64,000 bases of DNA from positions 16,565,471-16,629,470 of the forward strand of contig OZ023267.1 of NCBI GenBank assembly GCA_964006375.1, written 5' to 3'. Below, in pieces: positions 37,854-49,935 of this stretch. Each line of letters starts with the position of its first letter. The stretch's first letter is position 1. The translations under genes and the position numbers were made by a program. The stretch is from Tillus elongatus. Lineage: Eukaryota > Arthropoda > Insecta > Coleoptera > Cleridae. The notes below the pieces were generated by a model. The model saw only the letters and a program-made list of their open reading frames with translations. It searched no databases and had not been told where the DNA came from.

Positions 37854-37865
37854 ATATTTAGTGGA

Positions 37866-38363
37866 ACTAGACTAGAGTAAATCTTATAGATCCCTCAGAT
37901 AATCAAATATTGCGCCTAATGTTGAATATAGTTTAAACGTCAGCAACCAAGAATCAGCTCTGTTGCCATGGGAGAGTCTCTTCCTCTGCTAATTATATGC
38001 TAATGATGTCTAGTCGCTTTAATATGCTCCACCGAATGCGAGTATTGAATATTTTCATTTTACACCAGGATCAAACATCAAATGATACGAACCAAATGCT
38101 CACGTTGACAGCCCATAATTTCCCTTTTCATGTTTCAAACAGAAACTGCTAATTGTGTCTATTCATTGCTAGTTAGTAATATCTGCACTCTAATCCCCTT
38201 TCAAAGACACCTAATGATCAAATGCAGGTCAAGGAGAACTAAATGATAGATGATTATCCCCCTGTCACATGGGTTATTATGGTTGATTAGGTAATAAAAC
38301 AGAGGAGGAAGTGCTAATACTTGATCTGAGAAGGTTTCATTTAGAACCGGCTTCCACTCATAT

Positions 38364-38364
<1 letters not shown>
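37866..38364. other. Apparently single-copy sequence
   Basis: Nothing coding recognised; composition less AT-extreme than nearby repeats. Confidence 0.4.

Positions 38365-38453
<89 letters not shown>
38365..38453. repeat. (TA)n, left part of a split tract
   Basis: TA run ending exactly at the start of the MITE at 38454. Confidence 0.95.
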
Positions 38454-38456
<3 letters not shown>

Positions 38457-39186
38457 GTTGTCTAAAAAAGACGGGACAATATTTAAAGGGTGGATTTCCC
38501 AGGAGGTAATTTTATGAAGAAAGGTTCCCATAAACATAAGTGCTAAAATGTATTGTTTCCAAGATACAAGGTGTTAATTTTTTTTGTAAAATAACGATTT
38601 TTTAAAAATAATTCAAATATCACTTCACCGATTGTTTTTAAATTTGGCAGCGTTGTTTGTAGTAATAATGGGCTGATTTGGCCCTAATTAGATAAAGATT
38701 GTTAAGTCCATTGGCATTAGGGGGGGGGGGGGGGGACACCTGATTTTCTGTATGATAAATGGACATGCGATGAGAAGGTTTTTATTTTTTATCGCGTAAA
38801 CGATTCAAGATACGGGAAAATTTTAAGAGAAAAAAATTTGTAGTTTTAGTTTCTTTATCTACAAATAATATACAAATCATATTGCAGTCAGTGGCGTTTT
38901 ATGTCACAAAATTTTGTTATGGTGCCACCCCCTAACGCCAATGGACTTAACAATCTCTATCAAATTATGGCCAAATCAGCACATTATTACTACAAACAAC
39001 GCTGCCAAATTTCAGAACAATCGGTAAGGAGATGTTTGAATTATTTTTTAAAAATCGTTATTTTACAACAAAATTAACACCTTGTATTTTGGAAACAATG
39101 CATTTTAGCACCTATGTTTATGAGAACATGTTTTTAATAAAATGACTTGGGAAATCCACCCCTTAAATATTGTCTTTTTTAAACAC

Positions 39187-39190
<4 letters not shown>
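38454..39190. mobile_element. 737-bp mariner-type MITE inside (TA)n
   Basis: Ends are CAGGTTGTCTAAAAAAGAC and its inverse GTCTTTTTTAAACACTCTG. The inverted repeats extend about 270 bp each (38454-38730 and 38925-39190), sharing GGTGGATTTCCCA, TAAAATG.ATTGTTTCCAA and CAACGCTGCCAAAT in mirror image. (TA)n lies on both sides, consistent with TA-specific insertion. A run of G (38719-38735) marks the inner edge of the left arm. There is no coding capacity. Confidence 0.9.

Positions 39191-39269
<79 letters not shown>
39191..39269. repeat. (TA)n, right part of the split tract
   Basis: Continues the tract interrupted by the MITE. Confidence 0.95.
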
Positions 39270-39271
<2 letters not shown>

Positions 39272-39410
39272 TGATAATTTGATAACATAAAGCATTTATC
39301 GACTCCAGATTTTTGAAAATGATAAAATGATGTTGCTGTCTGGGTGAGACTAACAAAAAGATCCACTTCAAAATGTTTTTTTGCAAACATTTAAGATCAA
39401 TAAAAAGTTC

Positions 39411-40447
39411 GGGACGCAGCAAGTGCGTTATGGTAGTGAATTTCCATAAAAATGTTTTTAATAGCAAATATGTTTTTTGAAGAAAGCAGGCATCAAATTT
39501 GGTTACCAGTATAACCTATATAGTAGAAACAATGTGCCATGTTTCATCAAATAAATTGTTTGAAAATGTACAAAAATTTCGCAAGTAAACAAAGTGTTCC
39601 CGAAAAAACTGGTTTTCCTGGTTAATAGCAAATTGAGCTATTCAAATTTGAAGCATTTAATGAAAAATCGCTACCATAACGCACTTGCTGTGTCCCGAAT
39701 TTCTTTTCTTACAAAGATGTATTATATTTCAATAAAAATAAAAAAAATTTGAATCACCAGCGACTTATGGGCCAGCCTGTAACTGTAGAAGTAATTTTTA
39801 AGATGTAGCTCAAGACACCCTATAATTAATATAAACAATTTTTTTCGTATCTTGCATAATAACGGATATATTGAGCTTTAAAGATTTTTTACGAAAATTC
39901 GACAAAAATAATAAACCACTAACCGATAAACTCTATAGCCAACACCACTGCCAAAGCATCAGAGAAAGGGTTTATTTGAAATGAATTTCCTGGGAATATT
40001 TTAATAAAATGAAGGACAATGACGATCGAAATTAGACTTCAAGCTTTATAAAACATTTTTCTTGAGACATTTTCCTTCCAATGCTCATATTAGTTTCAGG
40101 CTCATTGTCTAAATATTACCAATTTTGACGTTTTAAATCGCGACTTTGACGTTTTAAGAAAAACCGTAATTTATTTTTCTTTAAATTCCTGTAACGTTTT
40201 TGTCCTTTAATCTGCAGAGCTTTTAGTAAATAACTTACCTATAATGATATAAGCCCATGTACCAAATTTGGTTGCCCTTACTTTGTTAATTCCGGAGACA
40301 TACACTTTTTCGAAAGGAAACACAAAATTTTCCAGGAAAACCTCGGCGGATTTTCCTGGCTAACAAACTTATTCAAGCCACTTGCGAAAGGAAAGTGCTC
40401 ACTAAGTTTTATCAAAATCGGTCCTTTATTTTTTTAGTTATGGGTGT

Positions 40448-40545
<98 letters not shown>
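39411..40545 (+). mobile_element. (TA)n-family element, 3' end missing
   Basis: The 5' end GGGACGCAGCAAGTGCGTTA is at 39413, the inner inverted copy at 39670-39700, then all middle modules in order to GTTATGGGTGTGACATA and (TA)n (40450-40545). The sequence after the TA tract is not the family's 3' block, so the hairpin end is lost. Confidence 0.8.
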
Positions 40546-41390
40546 ACAGAAATAAATATAGTATGACGTACAACAAGTGAAGGAGTTGTAATACGCTTAG
40601 AGCGATGTGTTAGTGCGAATGGTACACAATTTGAACAACATCAATCACGAGTTTTTTAGCTAGTCATAATCATTATCAACTTTTAATACTTTTGGTTATT
40701 CTCTGTTATTTGTTGAAATTCCATAAATATTACATAATTTTTTTTTTTGGTAAACAGCAAATATGTCGACAATTATCAACTTTAGTTATAGAGAATGCTA
40801 ATACAGTTTGAAAGAGAACTATCTGCTCTATTCAACGAGAAGATAATATACAGGTTGTTCCACATTCTACAAAACACCCTGTATATGAAACAATTTTTCC
40901 TCACAATCATGTCGAAGCTTAATGGCCTTGCAACGTTTCTGACAAATTAAAGAATTTTCAGCATCCTAACACGACACGAAATCACCTTCATTAAGTCAGC
41001 CTCCCCTTGAACAGAATTCTCAAATAAATTGACTTAACTCGAAAACATCTGAAGATAGGGAGAGCATACCCTAATAACTTTTAACCTAAAATTAGATGAG
41101 TATTCTAAAAATGCAATAATATACAGGGTGTTGTATTTAAAATAACGATGTTTATATCTATTTACGGTATAACCGGAAGTCCGTCATCTTGGAAATTATT
41201 TCCATTAAATAGAGCATCTTCGGAAATCCCCGTATACAAATTTTCAGCACTCAAAAATGTATATTTTGGAAATAATCTAATATATTACTCGATGTGGGAC
41301 ACCTGTATAGGTTAAGTAGCAAGTAACAAAAACAAACAATTAACAAACTACAGATTAACACTTAAATTTTGTACTACAAGAAATACTTAC
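40546..41390. other. Presumed intron sequence downstream of the TMTC exon
   Basis: It holds a CAGGTTGTTCCACATTC...ACACCCTGTATA pair near 40855-40885 and an ACAGGGTGTTGTATTT block (41124-41310), both resembling mariner-derived repeats. No coding is seen. Confidence 0.45.
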
Positions 41391-42120
41391 CCTGTGTGAA
41401 ATACGTGAAAATGCCAGATCGTAGACCCAGCACAGTCCCAAGACGGTGATTCCAGTTTCCTTACTAAGCATAGCAGCAATTGACAGTAGAATACTCAAGA
41501 CCATATAGATCCATGTTTTTATCACATTTTTCCAACAACATGTGCTCTTATTATTATTAAAACACATTCTTTTCTGAGCGTCTATTACAGAATGTCTAGA
41601 CCATCCATTAATATTCTTATTTACATTATATACTAACTTATGATATTTAGCTGTCCTGTGTCGGGTATCATGGTCATTGTAAATCAAGCTGTGACAACAG
41701 CTCAGGTCTCTGTACTTCACGTGAGCTATATAAGCTAACAGAGAAAGCAAATAAAAATTGCAGGCTGCTAAATCGGCCCTTCCAACAACTCCTGCTACAG
41801 CCTCAGTGTGTATCGGGTGCGTCGCGAACAATAATCCAGTTATCGTGGAGCCAACTGGCGACCTGGACTTTGGAAATACTTTCCGTGATAGTCTAACCAG
41901 CAGAGCTGTGGCCAGACAATGCAGGAGAACGTTCACGAGGTGGTAGCCCCAAGGTTGGAAGCCCCCGAGCAAATAATTCAAGCGGAATGTGAGCACACAA
42001 AGGGGCCTGTAGGAGCCATGAGATCCGCTATCGCTCAAAGGAGTGCCCCAGAAATCGTTCTCAAGTAACCGACTCCAGGGCGTTTTCGGCAGGAGGTCTG
42101 GATTGCTCAGTATGGCGCGC
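41391..42120 (-). CDS. Internal exon of a TMTC-family gene (ER O-mannosyltransferase, TPR)
   Basis: This 730-nt exon encodes part of a transmembrane and tetratricopeptide-repeat protein. TMTC proteins are ER multi-pass O-mannosyltransferases that act on cadherins. The acceptor is TTTCGTTTTCAG|GCGCGCC; the donor is CACAGG|GTAAGTATTT. One base carries in from the previous exon and the exon ends on a codon boundary. Conserved text: RAILSNPDLLPKTPWSRLL, ENDFWGTPLSDSGSHGSYRP, CVLTFRLNYLLGGFQPWGYH, ATHPIHTEAVAGVVGRADLA, AAMLSKETGITVLGLCWVYD. Hydrophobic segments cover HLVNVLLHCLATALL, FYLLSLLAYIAHV and YMVLSILLSIAAML. A ~65-residue Asn/Lys/Cys-rich stretch (KYRDLSCCH...CCWKNVIKTW) widens one loop. 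It looks TMTC1- or TMTC2-like. The catalytic first loop and the TPRs must lie in other exons. Confidence 0.9.
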
Positions 42121-42649
42121 CTGAAAACGAAATAATATTTGTATCAGATCAAGAGACAGACGGGAAATGTAAATATCTATGTAAAATATAAATACGGGGA
42201 AGGTGTGGGAAGGAATGTGATTTCAAGTTTACTTTGAGTTTGTGTATACATACGCTTTATTTTAAGTCAACACGCTGATGATGTTGTCGGAAATAACGTG
42301 ATGCCTATGAATTACTTTATATATCAAATCAAACGCTGGTTTTTATACACAAATAACACATAAGTTCATGATACCAAATTTTATTGAGAAAAAGTTAGCA
42401 CATTTACTGCAACGGAATTTCAATCTTATGGATGTATTGGATTAGCTGACATATTGGTTAGTTACTTGTAACTTTTTTACATATGTAAAAGTAATGCTAT
42501 TTAACAACTAAAACCAAACAAACCTGTCGTGCACCGTAGCAGCGTTCGTTTGAGTCTGCATCTAATATTTAAACTCAGAGATGACGCAGGTTCAAATACA
42601 GGTGTGTGTACTTTCTCTTTTAGTATCTCTTTTTAATTTTTTTTTAGTC
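42121..42649. other. Presumed intron upstream of the TMTC exon
   Basis: Nothing recognised beyond the polypyrimidine/acceptor next to 42120. Confidence 0.5.
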
Positions 42650-42772
42650 TTTCTTAGCGAATTTTCTTTAAAAAAATTCACTATGAAGAGATAGCGACAT
42701 TTGAGTTTTGAAAAAAATTCTTCAAATGAACGCTTTTTAGAACCCCTGGAACCCAAATGCGAGGTCGGTTTC

Positions 42773-42878
<106 letters not shown>

Positions 42879-45005
42879 ACACCGATAACTTAAAAAATAA
42901 TTGACCTATTTTGATGGTGAGTACGTTCCTTTCGCAAGTGGCTTGGACAAGTTCGTTAGCCAGGAAAATCAGACAAGTTTTCCCGGAAAATGTAGCGTTT
43001 TCTTTCGGAAAATGTTTATATCTCAGGAAATAACAAAGTTAGGGCAACCATATTGGCTGCGAGGGTTTATTTCATAAAAAGAAAACCATGCACCAAAATT
43101 TGAATCTCTACGTTAAAATAAAAAAACTTATAAGCTTTTAAGTTTTTCTTTTTAAAACGTTAAAATAGTCGCGATTCGAAACGTCAAAATTGACATGTTC
43201 TAGATAGAGTACCTAAGTGAATACATCTATGCTGCATAAATGTCGTAAGAAGTTAAAAAGGCTTAAGTTTCAGCTACAATCTTCATTGTTCTTTATTTTG
43301 TTAAATTATTTGCAGAAAATTAATTTAAAATATACCCTTTATGTGATGCTTTGGTAGCAGTTTCAGTTATCTATTTAATTCTAATAAAGAATCAGATTAC
43401 GCTTATTATTATTTTTTCAATTGGGCAAAGTAGAAGTTTTTTATTTAGAAACCGTATTGGTAAATATTTTCTCCTTTCTATGGACTTCTCTAAGGTGAGT
43501 TTTTTACAGTTTGCATTTCTAGCTCCGTTGTAGCATGTTTACCTTGCACAGAACCTTAAATTTACTTTAGGGCTCTTAACTGTGTTGTGGAGTTGAGATC
43601 ACAGCATTTATCCGATGGTTAATGCATAAATGGGTTCCTCTAAGCATGTTTCTGAATTTTTCTTTCAAAAAACTAACAATACGGTAATCTGCTAATTTAC
43701 CTATAAATGTTATTAATATTAAAACAAAAATGGAAACAACGCTCGTGCCTCGCATAAAGTTCTCTTCGTCATTTTAACTTTAAATGAAATTTCCTTTTCC
43801 CGTTTCGCATCCGTTCAACACATTGGGAACAGAAAATATAGGAATTTGCTTAAAATTGTCATTTATAATTGAAGGAAAATAAAACTTGCTCCAGGTATGC
43901 AATGAAAAATTCACACAAAATAGAATAATTTTGTAGATTCTAAAACCTACTGCGACGCCTATAATGAAATAACGTTAAATGAGACGAAAACCATTTCAGG
44001 TTAAGGGATCGAAAATGTTTAAACAGTAAAATAAGATTTCGTACTCAAAAAAAAAATCTTATTAGGCGTAATACAATAGGGCATAATAGTCCACGGAAAC
44101 AGTACGCCTTTTCAGAATCTTTGTTGTTTTTTACGAAAGCGTATTTTAATGTTTTAACATTTTTCGATCCCTTAACCTGAAATATTTTTGGTCTCATTTA
44201 ACATTGTTTCATTATAGCGTCGCAGTATGTTTTAGAATCTAGAAATTATTCTATTTTGTGTGAATTTTTTGTTGCATACCTAGAACAAGTTTTATTTCCC
44301 TTCAATTATAAATGACAATTTTAAGTAAATTCCTATATTTTCTGTGCCCAATGTGTTGAATGGATGCGAAACGGGAAAAGGAAATTTCATTTAAAGTTAA
44401 AATGACGAAAAGAACTTTATTCGAGGCATAAATGTTGTTTCCTTGTTTTTAATATTAATAACATTTACAGGTAAATTAGCAGATTAGCGCATTGAACAGA
44501 AACATGCTTAGAGGAACCCCTTAATGCATTAACCATCGGAAAAATGCTGTGATCTCAACTCCACAATACAGTTAAGAGACCTGAAGTAAATTTCAGGTTC
44601 TGTGCAAGGTAAAGATGCTACAACGAAGCTATAAATGAAAACTGTAAAAAACTCACCTTACAGAAGTCCATAGAAAGGAGAAACTACTTACCAACACTTT
44701 GCCCAATTATAAAAAAACGCTAAATAATAAGCGTAATCTAACTCGTTATTAGAATTAAATAAATAACTGAAACTGCTACCAAAGCATCACATAAAGGGTC
44801 TACTTTAAATTAATTTTCTGCAAATAATTTAATAAAATAAAGAACAATGAAGGTTGTAGCTGAAACTTAAGGCTTTTTAACTTGTTACGGCATTTATGCT
44901 GCATAGCTGTATACATTTAGGTACTCTATCTACAACATGTCAATTTTGACGTTTCGAATCGCAACTTTTTTGACGTGTTAAGAAGAAAAACTTAAAAGCT
45001 TATAA

Positions 45006-46430
45006 CTTATATAACCCTTCTGGACTCTTGCTAAATCTATTGGGAATAATTTATGCAAGAGCACGTTCCCACCTCTTGTCTCAGGGGATGAAATTGTTTC
45101 TACCGCCCTGGACAAGGCTGAACTTTTTGCCTTGTTGTTCGCCGGCAATTCTACTCTCAACCCACCTCCAAATGTTCAACCACCAAGAGTCTCCAATGTA
45201 GCGCATAAAATGACGGATATCATTTTCAAAACTAGAAAGGTACGAAAGATGCTCTCTTCTCTTAATACCAGGAAAGCATCTGGCCTTGACGAGATCCCAG
45301 CAATTATTCTCAAAAAATGCGCACAAGAATTTGCTCCTGTCCTGACTCCTCTGTTTCAGACATCTTACAGTGGAGGCATATTCCCTAGTAACTGGAAAAA
45401 TGATCGAGTACAACCTGTCCCCAAGAAAGGATCGAAAGCGCTTCCTAGCAACTACAGGCCTATTTCTCTCCTTTCAGTCATCTCTAAAGTGATGGAAAAG
45501 TATATAAACACGGAATTACTCAAATTTCTTGAAAAACACAGTCTAATCCACGACAGGCAGTATGGATTCCGTCAGCGCAGATCAACTGCCGACCTCATTT
45601 CCTTTGTCACCCATTCATGGAACAAGTCTATGGAGCTACACGGTGAATCCCAGATTGTCGCTCTAGAGACGCTGTTTAATAAACTACCGGCCTATGGCCT
45701 ACCACCAAAACTCTGTACGTGGACAACAAATTTCCTCTCCAACCGGAGTATTTCTGTTGTCGTGGATGGCCATTCCTCTAAACTGTATCCAATGCAGGAG
45801 TTCCTCAAGGTTCAGCTATAGCCCCTACTTTGTTTCTTCTCCACATCAACGACATCTCTAGCACATCCAACCCAGTTCACAGTTATGCGGACGACAGCGC
45901 GCTCCACTCCAATATACAATATCCTAAGCCTGTCTCTTTAGCCCAACTAGATGAGGATCGCAGATTCATGGAGGGTTCTATCTCTGTAGATCTCCAAAAA
46001 ATATTAGACTGGGGAAGTAGAAATCTTGTACAATTCAACCCCATCAAATCACAGTCTTGCTTTCTTTCTCATAAGGGATACACCAGCCCTAGACCCATCA
46101 CAATAAACAACCAAGTTATTCAAAGTAATGAGTCCTTTTCACTTGTCGGCATCTCTGTGGATCGAAATCTCAATTGGCACCAACGTGTCACATCAATTGC
46201 AGAAGCGGCTGCTAAAAAATTAGGTTTCCTCTTCCGGGCTCGCAAATACTCTTCACCAGCTAATCTCTATATTTTATATACTTCACAAATAAGACCAAAC
46301 CTCGAATACTGCTCCCACATCTGGGGTGCTGCTGCCGCTTCTACACTCGCTATCCTGTACTCCAGTCAGAAGAGAGCTATACGTCTCACCCAAAGGCTGC
46401 CATCCCTTGTCCACAGATGTGGCGTTGGTG

Positions 46431-46502
<72 letters not shown>

Positions 46503-46833
46503 TAGATATCTGCACGGGCACTGCTCAGAGGAGCTTTCTTCCATAGATCCTCCACCTGCTGCCCCCAACAGATCTACCAGGGGAACAGAGCGAATGCACC
46601 CTTTTACTGTCCAGGTCACCAGACATAGAACATCTTGTTATGCCCGCTCTTTTGTCCCTAGAATTTCCAAATTGTGGAATTCCTTGCCGGCACATGTTTT
46701 TCCTTCTCCTCCGAACCTCCAAACCTTCAAGTCCAGAATTAACAAGTTGCCTCTTTCCACCTTGTCGACACCCATGGAACGATAGTATTTAGGCTGTAAG
46801 CCCTCGTGGTGTGTTGTTGAATTAAAAAAATAA
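45006..46833 (+). mobile_element. Jockey/CR1-group LINE, copy 4, inside the palindrome
   Basis: 5' truncated at NPSGLLLNLLGII-type text, with 3' trailer TAAGCCCTCGTGGTGTGTT and an A-rich tail at 46833. Reverse transcriptase: MLSSLNTRKASGLDEIPAII, NYRPISLLSVISKVMEKYIN, RQYGFRQRRSTADLISFVTH. Motif A (DISKAFDQVWHAA) is deleted, ALE joining directly to TLFNKL; YADD is intact. A 4-bp loss at about 45792 (CCAATTAATGC to CCAATGC) shifts the frame. The codons for DLSLFY have turned into a 65-bp (CT)n run. Confidence 0.9.
46434..46498. repeat. (CT)n expansion inside LINE coding sequence
   Basis: About 32 CT units where other copies have four to twelve. It encodes Ser-Leu repeats. Confidence 0.95.
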
Positions 46834-47101
46834 AAAAACTTTTTTTTATTTCAACGTAGAGATTCAAATTTTAGTTAATGGTTTTCTTTTTATGATATAA
46901 ACTATCGTACCCAATATGGTTGCCCGAACTTTGTTACTTCCGGAGATACAAAAATTTTCCGAAAGGTAACGCAAAATTTTCCGGGAAAAACTAGTCCGAT
47001 TTTTCTGCATAACGAACTTATCCAAGCCACTTAGGAAAGGAAGGTACCCACCAAGTTTTATCAAAATTGGTCTATTAATTATTAAGTTATCGGTGTGACA
47101 C

Positions 47102-47212
<111 letters not shown>

Positions 47213-47362
47213 ATATAAAGTCTGAAACCGACCTCGGATTTGGGTTCCAGGGGTCCTAAATAGCGCTCATTTGAAGAAAGTTTTTCACAATTAAAAAGTC
47301 GGTATCTTCTCATTAGTGATTTTTTTTTTTTTTTAATTTACTAAAATCACTTATATAAAAAT

Positions 47363-48738
<1,376 letters not shown>

Positions 48739-49541
48739 AAATGAGCGTAATATTTTGCGAAGTATTACAAAAAAAGTGATTTTAATTTTTAACGAGGATA
48801 GCTGAACTATCAGTGAATTCAATAAATTAGTAAAAAAAAAGTTCGTTTGACTAAACGTAAGCTTTTACCTTTATCTCAATCGACTAGACGACTACGTAAC
48901 AACCCAACGAGGGCACACAAACCGATGTATCTCTTTGAAGCTATGACAATACCGTCTGTGCCTCATCACGTTGAACTCGTTTGAGTTCATTTGGTGTTTC
49001 TTTATTTTTATTTCTAATCAAGAAGTCAATTAGTACTGAACTTGAATAGAATAAATTAATGCCTGGAACATTCTCAGCCTCTCCTCTATAATTAATACGT
49101 ACAAATTTACTTTCTGTGTAAGTTAAAACCTTTGTTGTTTTATATGGAACCGCACTTGTTCTTCCCTCCTCGCTCTGATATATCTCAATAATTCCCAACA
49201 ATACACAGCAACGCACACAGAATAAAAGCAGGTTTCTTAGTCAGCGTTTCCACATATGCTGGCTTTCTCTGAATAGAGACTTCTTCGAGAAGAACACATT
49301 TAGGGAAATATCTCAGATATTATATATTACCCTTGACTTGTGTTTCGCGTACAGAACGTCTGATATTGACTTTGAAAAATCTAGAAAGAACGTCCTATTT
49401 CCTGAACGTTTATAAAAAATATGACGTAGCTTTATCTTTTGCGTGTTACGTGTCCTTTAAGGGTATACAGTGCAGGAAACGAGCTCATTATTGTAAGACA
49501 GCACGCTAATATCAAAGTCATGTTGTAATAAAAAATAAAAT
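48739..49541. other. Apparently single-copy sequence
   Basis: A minus-strand open stretch (48941-49216) shows no domain. No repeats recognised. Confidence 0.4.
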
Positions 49542-49935
49542 GTCTGGACGCAGCAAGTGCGTTATCGAAGTGAATTTTCATTAAAATGTTTTTAATAGTA
49601 AATATGCCTGTTTAATGCAAGCAGACATCAATCTGGTTACCGGTATAACCTATATAGTAGAAACAATGTATATTTTATCGAAATAACTTATTGTTTGAAA
49701 ATGTACAGAAATTCTCCGAAAATAATCTTAAAATATTTCCAAGAAAACTGGTTTCCTAGCCAACAAACTTTCGGTTAATAGCAAATTTAGTTACTGAAAT
49801 TTGAAGCGTTTGATAAAAATTCGCTGCCAAAACGCACTTACTGCGTCTGGATTTATTTTCTTTCAAGCATTAATCAAGAAATGCAAAAATGCAATAATAT
49901 AAGTGTGTATAAAAGTATATATGTTCGAAACTGGC

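Noticed and set aside
43351..43533. Exon in the palindrome arm because of a GGTGAGTTTTTTACAG string
   Set aside because: The string looks like a donor followed by an acceptor, but the arm lacks a sustained reading frame and occurs in mirror image in the other arm.
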